Origin: Circinella minor
Taxonomy: Eukaryota; Mucoromycota; Mucoromycetes; Mucorales; Lichtheimiaceae
Length of the DNA: 64,000 nt
Direction: 5' to 3'
Assembly (NCBI GenBank): GCA_016758965.1
Contig: JAEPRB010000004.1
Coordinates: 372,001-436,000, forward strand
Below are positions 49,133 through 61,603 of the stretch, in pieces; positions within the stretch are counted from its first letter, which is position 1; every line of letters begins with the position of its first letter. The position numbers and the translations under genes were made by a program. A model generated the notes under the pieces. It worked only from the letters and a program-made list of their open reading frames with translations. It did no database searches and was not told the origin of the DNA.

Positions 49133-49665
49133 ATGGAGAAGAACATCCCACCACCAGAATACAATTATCAAAACACAGGAGGATTTGCTGGTCCGCCTTC
49201 GGCTCAATCTTTACCACCGCAGCAACAACAACATATATCTTCAAGTGATTATCCTGGTGTTGTAGGTGCGACACCAGAAGTTCAACGTGGCGTACAAGGT
49301 TATGATGCATATGGACAACCGATTCGTCCAGCATTTATGGAGCAACGTCATCAAATAGAACAATCTTTGGGACCAGTTTGTCCTCAAGGAGGTGGATATC
49401 ATGAACTAAGAATGCATTATACCAATACAACACTTTTGTTTGCCATCCTTATTCTACCTTACTTGTGTGGTTGGCGAGGAGAACGAAAGGTGAGTAAACA
49501 AACAAATAAATAAACTATTAATAATAATAATTAAGTCAAAATAATATAAATTATACTCAACAATTACATTTCTATGTATATGTTTTTTTATAAATAAAAT
49601 AGTGTGTTTGTAAACGATGTGGACAAAAGTTTCCCAATATTATTCTTCCAGAACCCACACAATAA
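49133..49665 (+). CDS. Small BRI3-like membrane protein
   Basis: Two exons (49133-49489 and 49603-49665) join in frame to 139 residues. The N-terminal 75 residues are Pro/Gln/Gly/Tyr-rich (IPPPEYNYQ and LPPQQQQH). The C-terminal part resembles the brain protein I3 family: CPQGGGYHELRMHYTNTTLL, a single hydrophobic segment (TTLLFAILILPYLCGW) and a final cysteine motif CVCKRCGQKF. The family is found on endosomal or lysosomal membranes in animals, but its fungal role is not known. The first cysteine knuckle is reduced to one Cys, unlike LITAF proteins. A splice acceptor-like AG immediately precedes the ATG. The true gene may therefore begin further upstream, with either a non-coding or a coding first exon. 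It is tail-to-tail with the TVP38 gene. Confidence 0.75.
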
Positions 49666-49901
49666 AAAAAAAACGTTGCAAGCTCTTTGACAGGAAAAAA
49701 GGGAGAAAATTCTTAAACCAAACTTGTTTGAAACTATATATAACAAAAAAAAACAAAAAAAAAGGGAAAATAGAAAAGAAAAACATAACAATAAATAATC
49801 TTGGTATCAAAATCAAAAAAAAAAAAAAAATCACACTACACAATCAAACACTTATATAACAACAGAAGAATAAAAAATAAAAAAAAAAAGAAATCGGGGC
49901 A

Positions 49902-51081
49902 TTATTGTAATAACCACCGAGTTTCTTCTTCATCGGCAGTATGAATAACCATTACTTGTGGAGGTGTATCATCCTTTGGATTTTCTTGCATTTCTCGAAT
50001 TTTACGCATTGTCACGCGATGGAGATAAAATGCCAAGAACAATATTATCAAAACACCAACGCATAATGTAATCAACGTCACACGATGCGCAGATGGTGGT
50101 AAATCGGGATCAGACAGACTGGCAAGTTGTGAACCAAACCATACTTCTAATGCTACTTTAAATGATGCAAGAAAAGCAGAGAATGTATATTGTTTGGTAC
50201 TGAGATTAGGTAGCATGGATAAAACGGTATTGGTGACTTCCCATGGAATTGGCGTAATACGGATCAATACTATCATCTATACGACATAAACATATATGAA
50301 GTCAGAGTAGATCCAAAATGAAAATGACAAATATACCCTTGTTTTCTCACTGTCTCTTTCCTCCTGTTAATAAATTTAAAGCTATAACTTACACCAAATC
50401 CACTTTCTTGAATCGCTTCTTGAATCGCTTGATATTTTAGCTGTTTATCCGGTGAAAGACGGATGAATCGAGCAAAGTTAAATTGGCGGATTAAACTGTA
50501 ATAAAAAAAGAAATTGAGGAAATTTTTTGTTTTCCCAATGGTAATGTTAGATTCAAATAATAATGATAACACGACTATCGCTTTCTTTTTTTATTGATGC
50601 TATCACTTACGCAAAACATAACATCGCTCCCAAAAATGCACCTTTTTATAGAATAAAAGTTTTTTTTTTAGTTATATGGTAGAAAAAAAAACGTTTCACC
50701 AAGTTAAATTATATTAAAAAAAATTAGCCTACCAATAACTGCTGGTATAACGCCACCTGGGAAACCATATACGAAACCGCATAACGACGAAGCAAAAGTG
50801 AAACCTAACAATGGTGGAATTGATGTTGCCATCACAAGAATACTTAAAATAACAGAGCCTAATAATGGTCGAGCACGTAATTCAATAGCAACTTTTTGAA
50901 CAACTATATTAAAAAAAAAAAGTTTTGTCGATTAATAATTTTCTTGGTATTATATATTGAGGTTCCTGAAAGTGAAATAAGTAAACTTACACTCCATCAC
51001 CGGATCACGATATACTTTATATACAGCAACTGCAGCAATGGCAACCACAACGAGTAATAATAATCGTTTACGAAACCTCAT
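49902..51081 (-). CDS. TVP38/TMEM64 family membrane protein (VTT domain)
   Basis: Multi-pass membrane protein of the VTT (SNARE-associated Golgi / DedA-like) superfamily. Family members act in Golgi and ER membrane biology, and relatives are lipid scramblases. Five exons on the minus strand (50991-51081, 50733-50903, 50611-50641, 50393-50495, 49902-50276) join in frame to 256 residues. The third exon is only 31 nt. An N-terminal membrane segment (LLLLVVVAIAAVAVY) follows a basic start MRFRKR. The VTT core shows PPLLGFTFASSLCGFVYGFPGG and AVIGAFLGAMLCF. RFIRLSPDK, ESGFGMIVLIRITPIPWEVTN and a later helix with FKVALEVWFGSQLASL are also seen. A final membrane segment (LCVGVLIILFLAFYLH) precedes an acidic tail. 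All splice sites are GT/AG. The start fits the ATG before a clean hydrophobic segment. Confidence 0.9.
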
Positions 51082-52399
51082 TTTTTTGTGATTAAATTAG
51101 AGAAAAAAAAATACGAAAACAAGGAAGGGTGAGAAAAGAAGAGCGAAAAAAGAAGGTGTAACGCTAAACGATTCTCAGCATGCCCATATTTTTCAAGTGA
51201 AAGTCGAAAATGAGGCTTTATGATAAAACTCCTGCTTTTTTGTTGTGTGGCGGTTGAAACAAAGCAAAACGACTTCAAAATAAGAAGATACATTTATTCC
51301 TTTATGTTTCTCCCTGCAATTATGAGTTCCTTTTTGTAAATTTTAATATATTTCGTGATTCATAGAAAACAAGCTACTACTTTTTGTCGATTGACATGAT
51401 ACATTATATAGGTCTCTTATAAATAGTAACTCTCAAAACTGGCATACATAAAACACTGTAAATTATTTGATTCACTGTGTTTTTTTTAGCTGTTATCAAA
51501 TAATGTAAAAAGTACTTATGTGTTGGCAATATGCATCAAAGATAGACGATTATCATATATAGCGACGAAGCCTTAATATTTCAAATGATCCGGTTTTTAC
51601 ATACATTGTAAAAATACGTAACAACATCGGTACTGTACGTACTGTAATTAGAAAGATGGTAACGACCAATTTCAATAAAGAGATCACTATAATGGCTGGG
51701 TTGGGGAAGCAGTAATATTTATATTTTAAGTTTTCTGTGTCTGAGTATATTTGCTGGTGGTAGTATATGAGCAATTATGTACAGTCATCTGTTTAAGGAA
51801 CTGTCATTAATCACTATACATGAAACAGTTTCAAAGTTTTTTGATCTGTACAATGCCGATGTAGGAACCTTTTTGCTCTTTTTTTTAAAAAAAGCTTTCT
51901 TCCATAATCTTTATCCACTCTGCTACTTCTTTCTTATTTTTTTTTTCAGAGAGGATCTTGATACATTAAGCCTCTCTGTTGCTCCTGCAAAGTGCGCATG
52001 CATAACAATTAATTAAGCATGTGACTTTACAGTTTATGTTGGAAACCAATAATGTAAACTCAAGCAAAATACTGAATAAATACTTGTGTAGCACAAAGCA
52101 AGACATCTCATGACAACACTTTATTGAGCTTATAATAGAAAGAACACATGAATACATAAGAGTTACACATTCGTTTTAAAAGTGAGGATAAAAAAAAAGA
52201 TTTAGAATAGTAGTACTAAGGCGTGTGAGTAAGGAAAAGTAATAATAGTAATAATAAGTAAGTAAAAATATAAATTGTAAGCGTTATTTGATGCATACAT
52301 AGGCTGTAAATAATAATAATACTGTTGTTGATAATAAAAAAAAAAGGAGAAAGAGTAGGAGAACAAAAAGAAAATTATGTTGGTAATAATAAAAAAAAA
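51082..52399. other. Intergenic region, 1.3 kb
   Basis: Lies between the TVP38 gene start and the 3' end of the first UNC93-like gene, both on the minus strand. It is AT-rich and holds the TVP38 promoter on the left. Short frames are present on both strands without family features. No repeat or RNA gene was recognised. Confidence 0.5.
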
Positions 52400-53861
52400 T
52401 TAAGCTGTGATTTTTTCTTGTGTCTTCTCAGACTCGTCATAATGTTTGTCTTCTACTGCAGCAGAATCATCTTCATCGATATTAGTTTGTTTGATCTGGT
52501 TAGCAACCATGACAATAAGAGGGAACGAAACAAAGAGCAACAACCAACTGATAAGACAAGCCCATCGTAATGGAACACCGGCTGAATCAATACCAAACGA
52601 GATAGCAGAGCCAGCTGATTGCATGGCCTTGTAAAAACCAGCGTATCGTGCAAGCAATGATGTATCATTGGACATGGCACCCATGAGCCAATACATATAA
52701 GACTGGTACATGGCATCAGTCATACCATAAATAAGATATAATACAAACGGACCGCCAAAACCAGGTGAAGTCCAATTTAAGGGATCAGCATAGTCTCTGT
52801 CGAATGTAAGTTGGAAGGCAAAACCACCAGCCCATACGCCCATCATAACAACAAAGAGAACACCACCACAAATGAGACCACGAGCACGACGTGAAAGTCC
52901 TTGATAATCGAGAAACAAACCAACTAAAAGAGAGCCAATAATTTGGAACGTCCAATACATTGTACTGTTCAAAGCACGAGTGACAGCATCGAAGTAAAGA
53001 GCATTGACATGAAACTGGTAAGCATAGAACCAATTGGATGCAAGAAATGCAGGAATCTAAAAAAATGGCAGTAATTTAATCAACATTACTTCAAGTCTAT
53101 TTTTCTCCCTTCACTTTCTTCTTTCTCCTGTATATTTACCAATGCGACCATTCGCCATTCCTTCCAAACATTCAATGCACCCTTGAGTTCTTCAGACCAG
53201 TGGGTTGCCTTGGCAACAACAACACGAGTTCCATCACCACGAACAACTTTTGCGGGGGGTAGCATAGTAAGAGTCAAGAAAATACCAATGACCATGATCA
53301 CCACAAAGGCAACGTATGTACCAGTGTTTACAGAGCCACCTCGATTCTCAAGATTCATACCCAACGTAATGACAGATCCAAGAATACCACCAATGTTGAA
53401 AAGACCCCAAAAGACGGCTACATATTTGCCCTTGTTCTTTTCTTCAGGGTACGACATCATTACAGCACCTTGAGCAGCCCATAACAAACCAGCACAGCAA
53501 CCAAGGATTGCACCTGAGGCAATAACATAGCCAGAAATTTGTTTGGTATCATAGACCCACAAAGATGAAGCGTAAAGCGCATATCCAGCACTACCGATCT
53601 ATGTAACATTATATACATGAAAAGTTTATACATAGAAAAAATTCAGCATTTGTACATTTTTTTTTTTTGTTTATTCCATCCTTAACCCCGCAAGATAAAA
53701 CTCTATATACCGTAAGAGTAGGTCGAACGCCGATCTTGTTTGTGACGGAACCACCAACAAAACCAACCAGAGCGAAAAGAGCGTACAAAACGCTATTAGC
53801 AGTATTAGTAAGGGTGATGTCGGTTGCCATCAGACCACCAGCACCAAGACCACTCAATGCG

Positions 53862-53904
<43 letters not shown>

Positions 53905-54057
53905 GTTAAACCATACACGGAACCAAAAAAGACATGCTTGATTCTTATTGAAAACAAAGATGATACTTACGAACATACCAGGACAACACAAACATACGAA
54001 ACCAAGCAAGGAAACTTGCGATAAAGGTGAAGAATAGATATCATACAGTTTACCCAT
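52400..54057 (-). CDS. UNC93-like MFS membrane protein, paralogue A
   Basis: Member of the fungal UNC93-like group of the major facilitator superfamily. UNC93 proteins regulate ion channels or receptor trafficking in animals, but the substrate or partner in fungi is unknown. Four minus-strand exons (53971-54057, 53711-53863, 53140-53598, 52400-53056) join in frame to 451 residues with about eleven hydrophobic segments. Motifs include GFVCLCCPGMFNALSGLGAGG near the start, YPEEKNKGKYVAVFWGLFNIGGILG in the middle, and FLDYQGLSRRARG and MYWLMGAMSND later. The C-terminal tail is acidic. Intron 1, after CPGMF, carries a run of 35 T (transcribed strand sense) directly before its acceptor and is absent from paralogue B. 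Strong similarity to the gene at 60035-61603 along the whole length shows a duplication. Confidence 0.92.
53864..53970 (-). other. Paralogue-specific intron with 35-base poly-T tract
   Basis: Spliced between CPGMF and NALSG of UNC93 paralogue A. The donor is GTAAGT. The plus strand shows A35 at 53866-53900, which is T35 in the transcript sense, ending in TAG at the acceptor. The corresponding codons in paralogue B (CPGMFNALNG) are uninterrupted. Confidence 0.85.
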
Positions 54058-54270
54058 TTTTCAAAAGTAGAAAAGAAAAATAGGGAGAAGAAGAGAAAAA
54101 AGAAAAAAAAAAGAGAACTACACTGGTTTATGGGAGGAAGAAAAGAGAAGTGGCTAGGCGGATTAAAAAAAGAAAGTTAAACAAAAATGAATCAGTCTTT
54201 TTTTTTTTTTCGTTACTTTTCTGACCTCCATTATATATAACTTTTTGAATATTTTTATCGTGAAACCTTG

Positions 54271-54291
54271 AGGGACCCTTTTTTGGACCCT
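54271..54291. promoter_or_regulatory. AGGGACCCTT / GGACCCT motif pair upstream of UNC93 paralogue A
   Basis: AGGGACCCTT (54271-54280) and GGACCCT (54285-54291) lie about 215-235 bases upstream of the paralogue A start. A matching AAGGACCCTTA lies about 235-245 bases upstream of paralogue B. The conserved distance suggests a shared cis-element. The binding factor is unknown. Confidence 0.4.
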
Positions 54292-57200
54292 GTTTTCTCT
54301 TGGGCTATTAACTTCTCCATCTTCTTCAAGTCATCATGTGTTTTATCAAAAGAGTAGTAAGGCGCCGTTCTAATGAAGTAATATGCTCAAAAAGAATAAA
54401 GCACCCTTTTCAAAATATAAAAAATCAATAACGACGTGTTATCTAAGCAGGTGGGAGTTCTGGTGTGTGTGAATCTGTGTTATACAAAGGGTTGTGCTTG
54501 TATAACATCGTCTTGACCGTGTTTCTTGACCAAAACAAGATTGTAAAAAGAAAATAATGAGTCCGCGATTTAACATTTTTTTCCAACCAAAAGCTTGTTT
54601 TTTTTTTTTGCATATGGTTAGAAATATGTGCTCTGTGCTGTAACTCAACAACCATTTTTTGATCTGCAACATTTTTTGCATGCATCCCCGCTATCCCATA
54701 AATCTGATTTGATAGTGACCATTGTTTACCTTTCTCAATATCCTGCCGCAACATGGAATTTTCTTCTTCCATACCAGTGAATATGGGGTAAGAAAAGCTA
54801 CGCGTGAGAGAGACAGTAAATGAGAGCGAAAAAAAAACTGCGAGTCGGAATTACATAATGAAATTTAAGGGATATCAGGTTTCGATAGGTCCCTGATTTG
54901 ATTGTCTATATCAGAGAGGTCAGGGTCATGCCACGATAATAGGGTATATGGGAAAATTTGCGTCAAATGGGGTGACACACATGTGTTGGTATTGGTTCAA
55001 ATCTGGTACAACATCTTTTCAAAAATAATTGTAATAAGGTAAAGACTCATCTACTTCCCAACATGTAATGTTACAACGACGACGAAAAAGAATGATAGTA
55101 TCATATGATTTGTTTTTCCTTTCCAAAAAGAAAAAAAAACTTCTGATGTTGATTATATTTTATGTTTTGTATATCACTGGTAATTATTATAAAAAAAAAA
55201 GATGGAAACGGTAGTTTTCAATCATATTACTTGCCTTTTTTTTAGTAATTTTTACAGCAACTAGCAACTGACGACTGTAAATTCGGGGAGTCTTTGATTT
55301 GAAGCATGTAATTTTGTGTAACATACCCGGCACGTGAGAATAAAGAACGACAATCCGAGGATAACCAGTTATTTTTAGAATTGTTATATCAAACTTCTTT
55401 CATTATGTGTATATTTACAATTAAAACAAATATTTGTGATAGAAAGGTACCTTTACATAAAAGTTGTAGATTTTTAATATTTTTTGTTTCTCTTTTTTTT
55501 TTTAGAAAAACAAAGACTAAAAATAAAAAGGTTGCCATACAAACGTATCCTGTGACGTGAGAAAAAAATTTTGGTCACTTTCCAGATCTGTAACTGTAAA
55601 CAGGAACAAAGCCTGATGGGAAAAACAGGGTTCTTTTTATTATTTTTATAAAGGACCCTCCCGTAATATTTCGATATTAATAATATGTCAGGGTCTCATC
55701 GTTCTCGTTTTTTAGTATTGAGATACATGACTTCTTAAATGGATATAAAAAGTACTCAACAATATAATAACGTAACTGATCTGTATCTATTAATAGGGTT
55801 ATGTTTATTCTCATATCAACTCATCCCAGCAAAGGCTTGTTTGTACACCAATAAAGAGAATACTTGTATTGAAATAATTTATATTACCCAGTTACTATGC
55901 TTTGTCATTGAAAAGAGGCTGGGTATTGGTAAACAATACACCATTGTTGCAAATATACGTAAAATATACACATCTTTTCACCACTGTTGTATAAACAATA
56001 TTTATTGTCATTAGAATAATAATAAGATTGAACTTTATACTTCGCCACGTCTAATTAATATTATATCTATGCATGAGAATCTTGGCTTTATTTCTTCCAA
56101 AGCACAGTCATGCCTTTTTTCTATTTTCGAATAAACCCATATAGCAATGTTAATTAAAATCATTCCAGTAATATAACAGGACCTTCTATCTATGGTTCTT
56201 TCGGTACAAATTAGAGTTTACCATTCACACTGGCTCAATGAAAGAGAATGCCGGTGTGTGAAATATTATAACATTGTTCAGATAAAAACAATAAAAGGTC
56301 TTATATTCAAGACGACTTACGTAAATATCCTATTTAAATATAAAATCACATCAATTTCTAAGATCGCAAAAAGGATATGATAAGCGTGCTATACAGAACT
56401 TCGTTTTCTTCTATTGACACGGGAGACACGAAAACGAGAGAACTTGGGCCTCTCATTTATTGATAACATGGCGGAGGTTATGTTTGGGTATATAGAGAAT
56501 TGATGTTTTAAATGTATTACGTATAGCATAATTGTTAAATGCCGATCAGTGATTAAATACCGGGTGTGATAAAACGGAATTTTAGCAGCTTTGACATTAA
56601 TACGTATATACCACTTTTTTTGTTCTTAAAAGAAAAAAATTGTACTGTTATGTATTTAAGCATGAAATACGTACGTAGAAGTTCCATTACAGTAAGTCTT
56701 TTGTTAATGTAATTTAAGTGTTTACTAGTACAACTGAATAAAGTTGTAACAAAGTAAAAAATTATTTAATAATCTAATAAAACGACAGCTCCCTATGTCA
56801 ATTACAATAGTAAGATGGGTAGATTAGTCATTTAGAGTTAAATAGTGTATTTATCTACTCTTGATCAGTGAAAAAATTTCTTTATGTCCTCTTTATTATT
56901 TCAATACTTAAAAGACGTGTTAATACTACTAAATTCTGGTCCCAGTATCAAATAAGTGTGCAGTTATATTTCATACAAAAACTAAATAATATGGTGTCTA
57001 AATGTGTGTTTTAGGTATCATACGCCGTTGATGTTTTTTATAGATCAGGGCCATTTCTCGCAGAATACGTATTGACAAAAAAGAATGACAGCTTTTTTTC
57101 AGTGCTTCACAACTTAATGTATTTATAGATAACCTTACTCTTTATATAATATTTTAAGTATTCATATATTTATGGATATCGTTGAGTATAAATAAGTAAT

Positions 57201-59603
57201 TCAACTATCCTGCGGGTAGATCAAATAACTCATAACTAAACCAGATAATTCTTCCATACTCCTTTATTATACATTTGTTTATAACAAGGTGGCATTATAG
57301 TGCAAACCACTAATTAATAAAAGCTGGTAAGTAACACTATCTACTCGTAAAAAACGGGTTATCAATAAAATAAGCTTTAGAGATGGCTCGGTATTGTAAT
57401 ATAATATGTTAAGTATATATTATAAAAAAACAACGGAAAAAAGCAATAAGTTACATTTACTACTGTATGTATAAAAATAATACAGTAATAAGTACAATCA
57501 TGTTCATCAATTGTCACTTACTCTGTAGACTATCTTTGTCTATTTTCCTAATCAGAACTTGACTTTATATATCAGCCTCCAAGGCTAGTTACTAATTTGA
57601 AATCCTGAGTACTATGCTTTCTCTGTGCTCATCAATATAATAAATTACTAATAAAAACTAACTAAATCGCAAAAAGGCTTTTTGAAAGTTATCGCGGACA
57701 TTACACCTTTAGCTTGACTCAAACACGTTACTTCATTTATAAACACTATACATCTTATTTAGTTATCACAAACGGTGGGTAGAGTTATTCTGCATTAAAG
57801 ACTTTTGGCCAAAGTATAATATTGATGAGAAAAGAAATGTCTTTAATTTAAAGAAGTTGCGATAGTATTCGAGGTGGTTTTCCATTTTATAATTATGATT
57901 GCTAAATAATATTCTACATACATCTTTTAAAAGATATTATAATATTACTTTCTACGTAGACATCCGCTTTAGTTTTCATTTTAAATGACATCAATACAAC
58001 TAAGCTCTATTGTCAAAACACATTTATTTGTAATATTACAAGCATATATGCACTATAATAAGCTAATATTGCAAATAGGTCTGATTGATTGCTTTAGAAG
58101 GAAAAATAAATAAATGTTAACTTAGGCAGTAACAATCATTATCGGTTTATAAACACCAGACTGGAGATAACAAAGCATCACATAATATCATTAGTGAGTT
58201 ACATATCGGCTAGTGCCGAATTTTGAAAAACTATAGACGATGTGGTTTTTAGCCTAATGCACCATCCTTCTATTTGCTTAAGTACGTACATACCGACTTT
58301 CATATTGCTTCAGTACTAAAGTCACCTTGTTTTCTCCAGAGATCTTTCAATATCATTAAGGATTCAATAGACTCTGAGGCACTGATATAAATCGTCATAC
58401 GCAACACCCATCGTTGCATTTTATAATATAGTAAAGGCCCAGGCTCGCAATGTACGAATACAATGAAGCGTATATATCTTAGCTAGAGGCAGATAATTCT
58501 CAAGCCAAGCTTACAGGTCTTGATTGTCAATTTTTGTAAAAAAGTTATCTTTTATCTAATTCCTTTTCTATTTATTGACAGATAGTTAAATATTACCCGA
58601 TAATAAAAAACTGTTTTGTCTTGCACGAAGTCGAAAAATGACTCGAAAAAAAAAACGTAACATTTCATCATAAGCAAAGCTCAAAATTAATGTTCTTTCG
58701 AACATATATTATAACTTTAATTATAGCTTTATAAGCTCTGAAAATAGAGAAGTTGCTTTTATTATCTCGACCCATAAGAAGTTGATAGCAATATTTTATA
58801 GCAATCATTCCTGCATACCTAAGACCCTTAAAATTTTCTATCTCTTCCTTTTCAATATATGAAGCTTCTATTGATAGACATCATGAAAAGATATGATAAG
58901 AAATATTAAGTTGATAAGGACGGAGTTTTCAGTTACGTATCGTACAAACGCTTTTACTACCTGGTTTCACTTTATCAGCATTTCGAAATCAACCGAAAAA
59001 AATAAATTGGGGCTCAATGGGATAAAAAACTTTTCAATAGTATTTTAGAAAGTATTTGTCATCCAAATATCAGCAATTAGGACCCTTACAATTATAGTCG
59101 GAAATAGTTGAAGTTTCTTTTGCTAAAATTTTTTCATTGGCGCTTACCACTTTAATTCTGCCCTGTCCAGCTACGGGAAAGCGGAGCCCCTCATTTATCA
59201 CTGTTGAACAATAGCGGACAACGACCCCGGAATCTTGGATTATTTAGCGGAAAATGTTTATTCATCACTCCACCCTCTTTTTTTTTTTTTGGGGGGGGGA
59301 GAAGGACAGGAAAGGTAATTGCCAAATTATCTCTTGTAAAAATGGTCTATAGGTGTTGTGGAAGATTAATCATGTGCCTGTTTTTTTTCGGGTCCGTTGA
59401 AGACCCTTTTTTTCCTGACCAAAAAAATTAGGAAAAGGCGATTTCTATACTTTCATCGTTCGTACCGCTCTTTGAATTGTTTCATACTGCTAACGTCAAC
59501 AGATAAAAAAAGAAGAGAGAGAGAGTGACAAGGTTTAATATTTTTTGTATGGGGTATAGTACTTCAACCTGGAGAATTTTGAACCCTTTACGATTTATAT
59601 CCT

Positions 59604-59640
59604 GAAAAGGGTCCAACTTTTTGTTGGTCAGGGTCCTCGC
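59604..59640. repeat. Short inverted repeat with GGGTCC motifs
   Basis: GGGTCCAAC-TTTTT-GTTGG-TCAGGGTCC reads as a small hairpin (CCAAC/GTTGG) flanked by two direct GGGTCC copies. A related CCTGACCAA string occurs at 59415-59423. It could be a promoter element of paralogue B's neighbourhood or a remnant of a transposon end. Confidence 0.35.
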
Positions 59641-60034
59641 TCGATTAATAATCTCAGACAGATTATATCTTAACTACAATAGTCATTATACTTCTTATGT
59701 ACATATTTGATAAAAGATGCTTTTGTATAGAGTGATACACATAAAAATTTTTATAATATATAATACAAAAATAGTACAAAATGTGAGAAGCACACGATCG
59801 CATGGATTAAAGTTATGACGTTTTTCATATTTATTAAAAAGGGTAACAGTTATAGAAATTTCTACAATATATAGTACAAAGATGATGTAAAACATGGAAA
59901 AAACAAGTGAAACATAATTGCGAGAAACAAAAGTAGTGTAGTAATACGATTAATAAGGAAAAATAAAAGGAACAGGAATAAAATATGATTGCTTTTGCAA
60001 ATGTAGTATAGTATTATTATTAACATTATGATTA

Positions 60035-61603
60035 TTAAACTTCATATTTTTCATCAGTGCTGTGTCGTGTTGGTTTTTCATTCACTGAAACGACATGATC
60101 TGATAGGGATGTATCGTTATCAGCGTCTTCGATTGGATCACTTGTTTGTTTAATTTGGTTGGCCACGACAAACATACCAGGGAATGAAATAAAAACGATA
60201 ATCCAAGAGATAAGTGATGCCCATCGTAATCGAACGCCAGCGGAATCAATACCGAACGAGATAGCAGCACCAGCTGATTGCATGGCCTTGTAAAAACCAG
60301 CATATCGAGCAAGTAATGCGGGGTCGTTAGACATGGCACCCATAAGCCAATACATGTAAGATTGATATAAAGCGTCAGAAAGACCATACATAATGTAAAG
60401 AAGAAATGGTCGGCCAAATCGTGAGTCAGTCCAATGAATAGGGTCATCATAGTCATTTTCGAAGGTGAGTTGGAAGGCAAATCCACCTGCCCAAATTGCC
60501 ATCATCACAACAAACAAGATAGCAGCACCCAAAAGAGCTCGGAAACGGCGAGTTAGGCCTTGATAATCAAGGATAAAACCGAGAATGAGAGATCCAAAGA
60601 TTTGCATACCCCAATACATTGTGCCATTCAAAGCACGAGTGGTTGCATCAAAGTATACAGCATTAACGTGGAATTGATAAGCGTAAAACCAGTTAGAAGC
60701 AATAAATGCGGGAATCTGCAAAAAATGAAATGTTAATTAATACTTATTTAGCAGCAGATGTTATCAAGGGGGTAGGCATAAAAAAAAGTAAATTACCAAA
60801 CAAATGATTCTCCATTCTTTCCAAACATGAATAACTCCTTTAAGTTCTTGTATCCAATGGGCATGTTTGGTAACAGTAACATGAGAGCCATCGCTGCGAA
60901 CAACCATAGAAGGTGGTGCGAGGAATAACGAGAAAAAAATACCAATGATCATAATTACAACAAATGCTGTGTATGTGCCCGTCGAGACACCACCACTACC
61001 ACCACTTTCGAGGTTGATCCCGAGTGTAATGACTGAGCCGAGAATACCACCAATGTTGAAAAGGGCCCAGAAAATAGCAACGTATTTGCCTTTATTCTTT
61101 TCTTCGGGATATGCCATCATGATGGCGCCGTGAGCTGACCAGAAAATACCGGCACAACAGCCTAAAATAGCACCAGCGGCAATGACATAGCCAGATATTT
61201 GCTTTTTATCATAAACCCATAATGATGAAGAATAAATGGCGTAACCGACGGAACCAATCTATATGGGAGAGTTGATGATTGTGAGTGGCTATGTTGCAAA
61301 ATTGGAAAAAGAAAAGAAAAGTGTGTGGAATCAGAAAATTGAAAAAGTACATACTGTAAGCGTAGTTTTGACACCTAAAGTATTTGTAACCGAACCAGCA
61401 AAAAACCCGACAACAGCAAAACAAGCGTATAAAGCACTGTTCGCCGAGTTTACCAGCTTGATATCAGATGCCATCATACCACCAGCACCAAGCCCGTTTA
61501 GAGCATTGAACATGCCAGGGCAGCATAGACATACGAAACCCAAAAGTACAACTTGGAATAACGGAGACGCTAGTTTGTTAAAGAATATGTTGCGAAAATT
61601 CAT
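60035..61603 (-). CDS. UNC93-like MFS membrane protein, paralogue B
   Basis: Second UNC93-like transporter-fold protein, same strand as paralogue A and about 6 kb away. Three exons (61355-61603, 60797-61258, 60035-60715) join in frame to 463 residues. It shares with paralogue A the segments GFVCLCCPGMFNAL, YPEEKNKGKYVAIFW, FNIGGILGSVITLG, IPAFIASNWFYAYQFHVNA and QSYMYWLMGAMSND. The two shared introns fall at identical codons: after the TLT of GVKTTLT, and before the IPAF segment. The extra first intron of paralogue A is missing here. The start MNFRNIFFNKLASP is slightly longer than in A, and the acidic C-terminal tail differs most. Both copies appear intact, so two functional genes are expected. 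Their function in fungi is not established. Confidence 0.92.

Larger units (their letters stand above)
54058..60034. other. Gene-poor region between UNC93 paralogues, 6.0 kb
   Basis: No gene could be supported. The left 250 bases should hold the promoter of paralogue A. A 109-codon open frame at 54443-54772 (-) has a plausible hydrophilic start but no family match, and I do not call it. Between 55700 and 59200 the sequence is AT-rich with frequent stops. GGACCC or GGGTCC-type motifs recur at both edges (54271, 54285, 55651, 59390, 59606, 59630). A T13-G9 tract lies at 59278-59299. Confidence 0.5.

Noticed and set aside
54443..54772. A 109-codon minus-strand frame starting MEEENSMLRQDIEKGKQ, coiled-coil-like at first
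   Set aside because: The second half is low-complexity and no homologous family was recognised. It could be a remnant or chance frame.
54990..55010. GGTTCAAATC resembling a tRNA T-arm box
   Set aside because: No matching A-box or acceptor stem could be folded around it.
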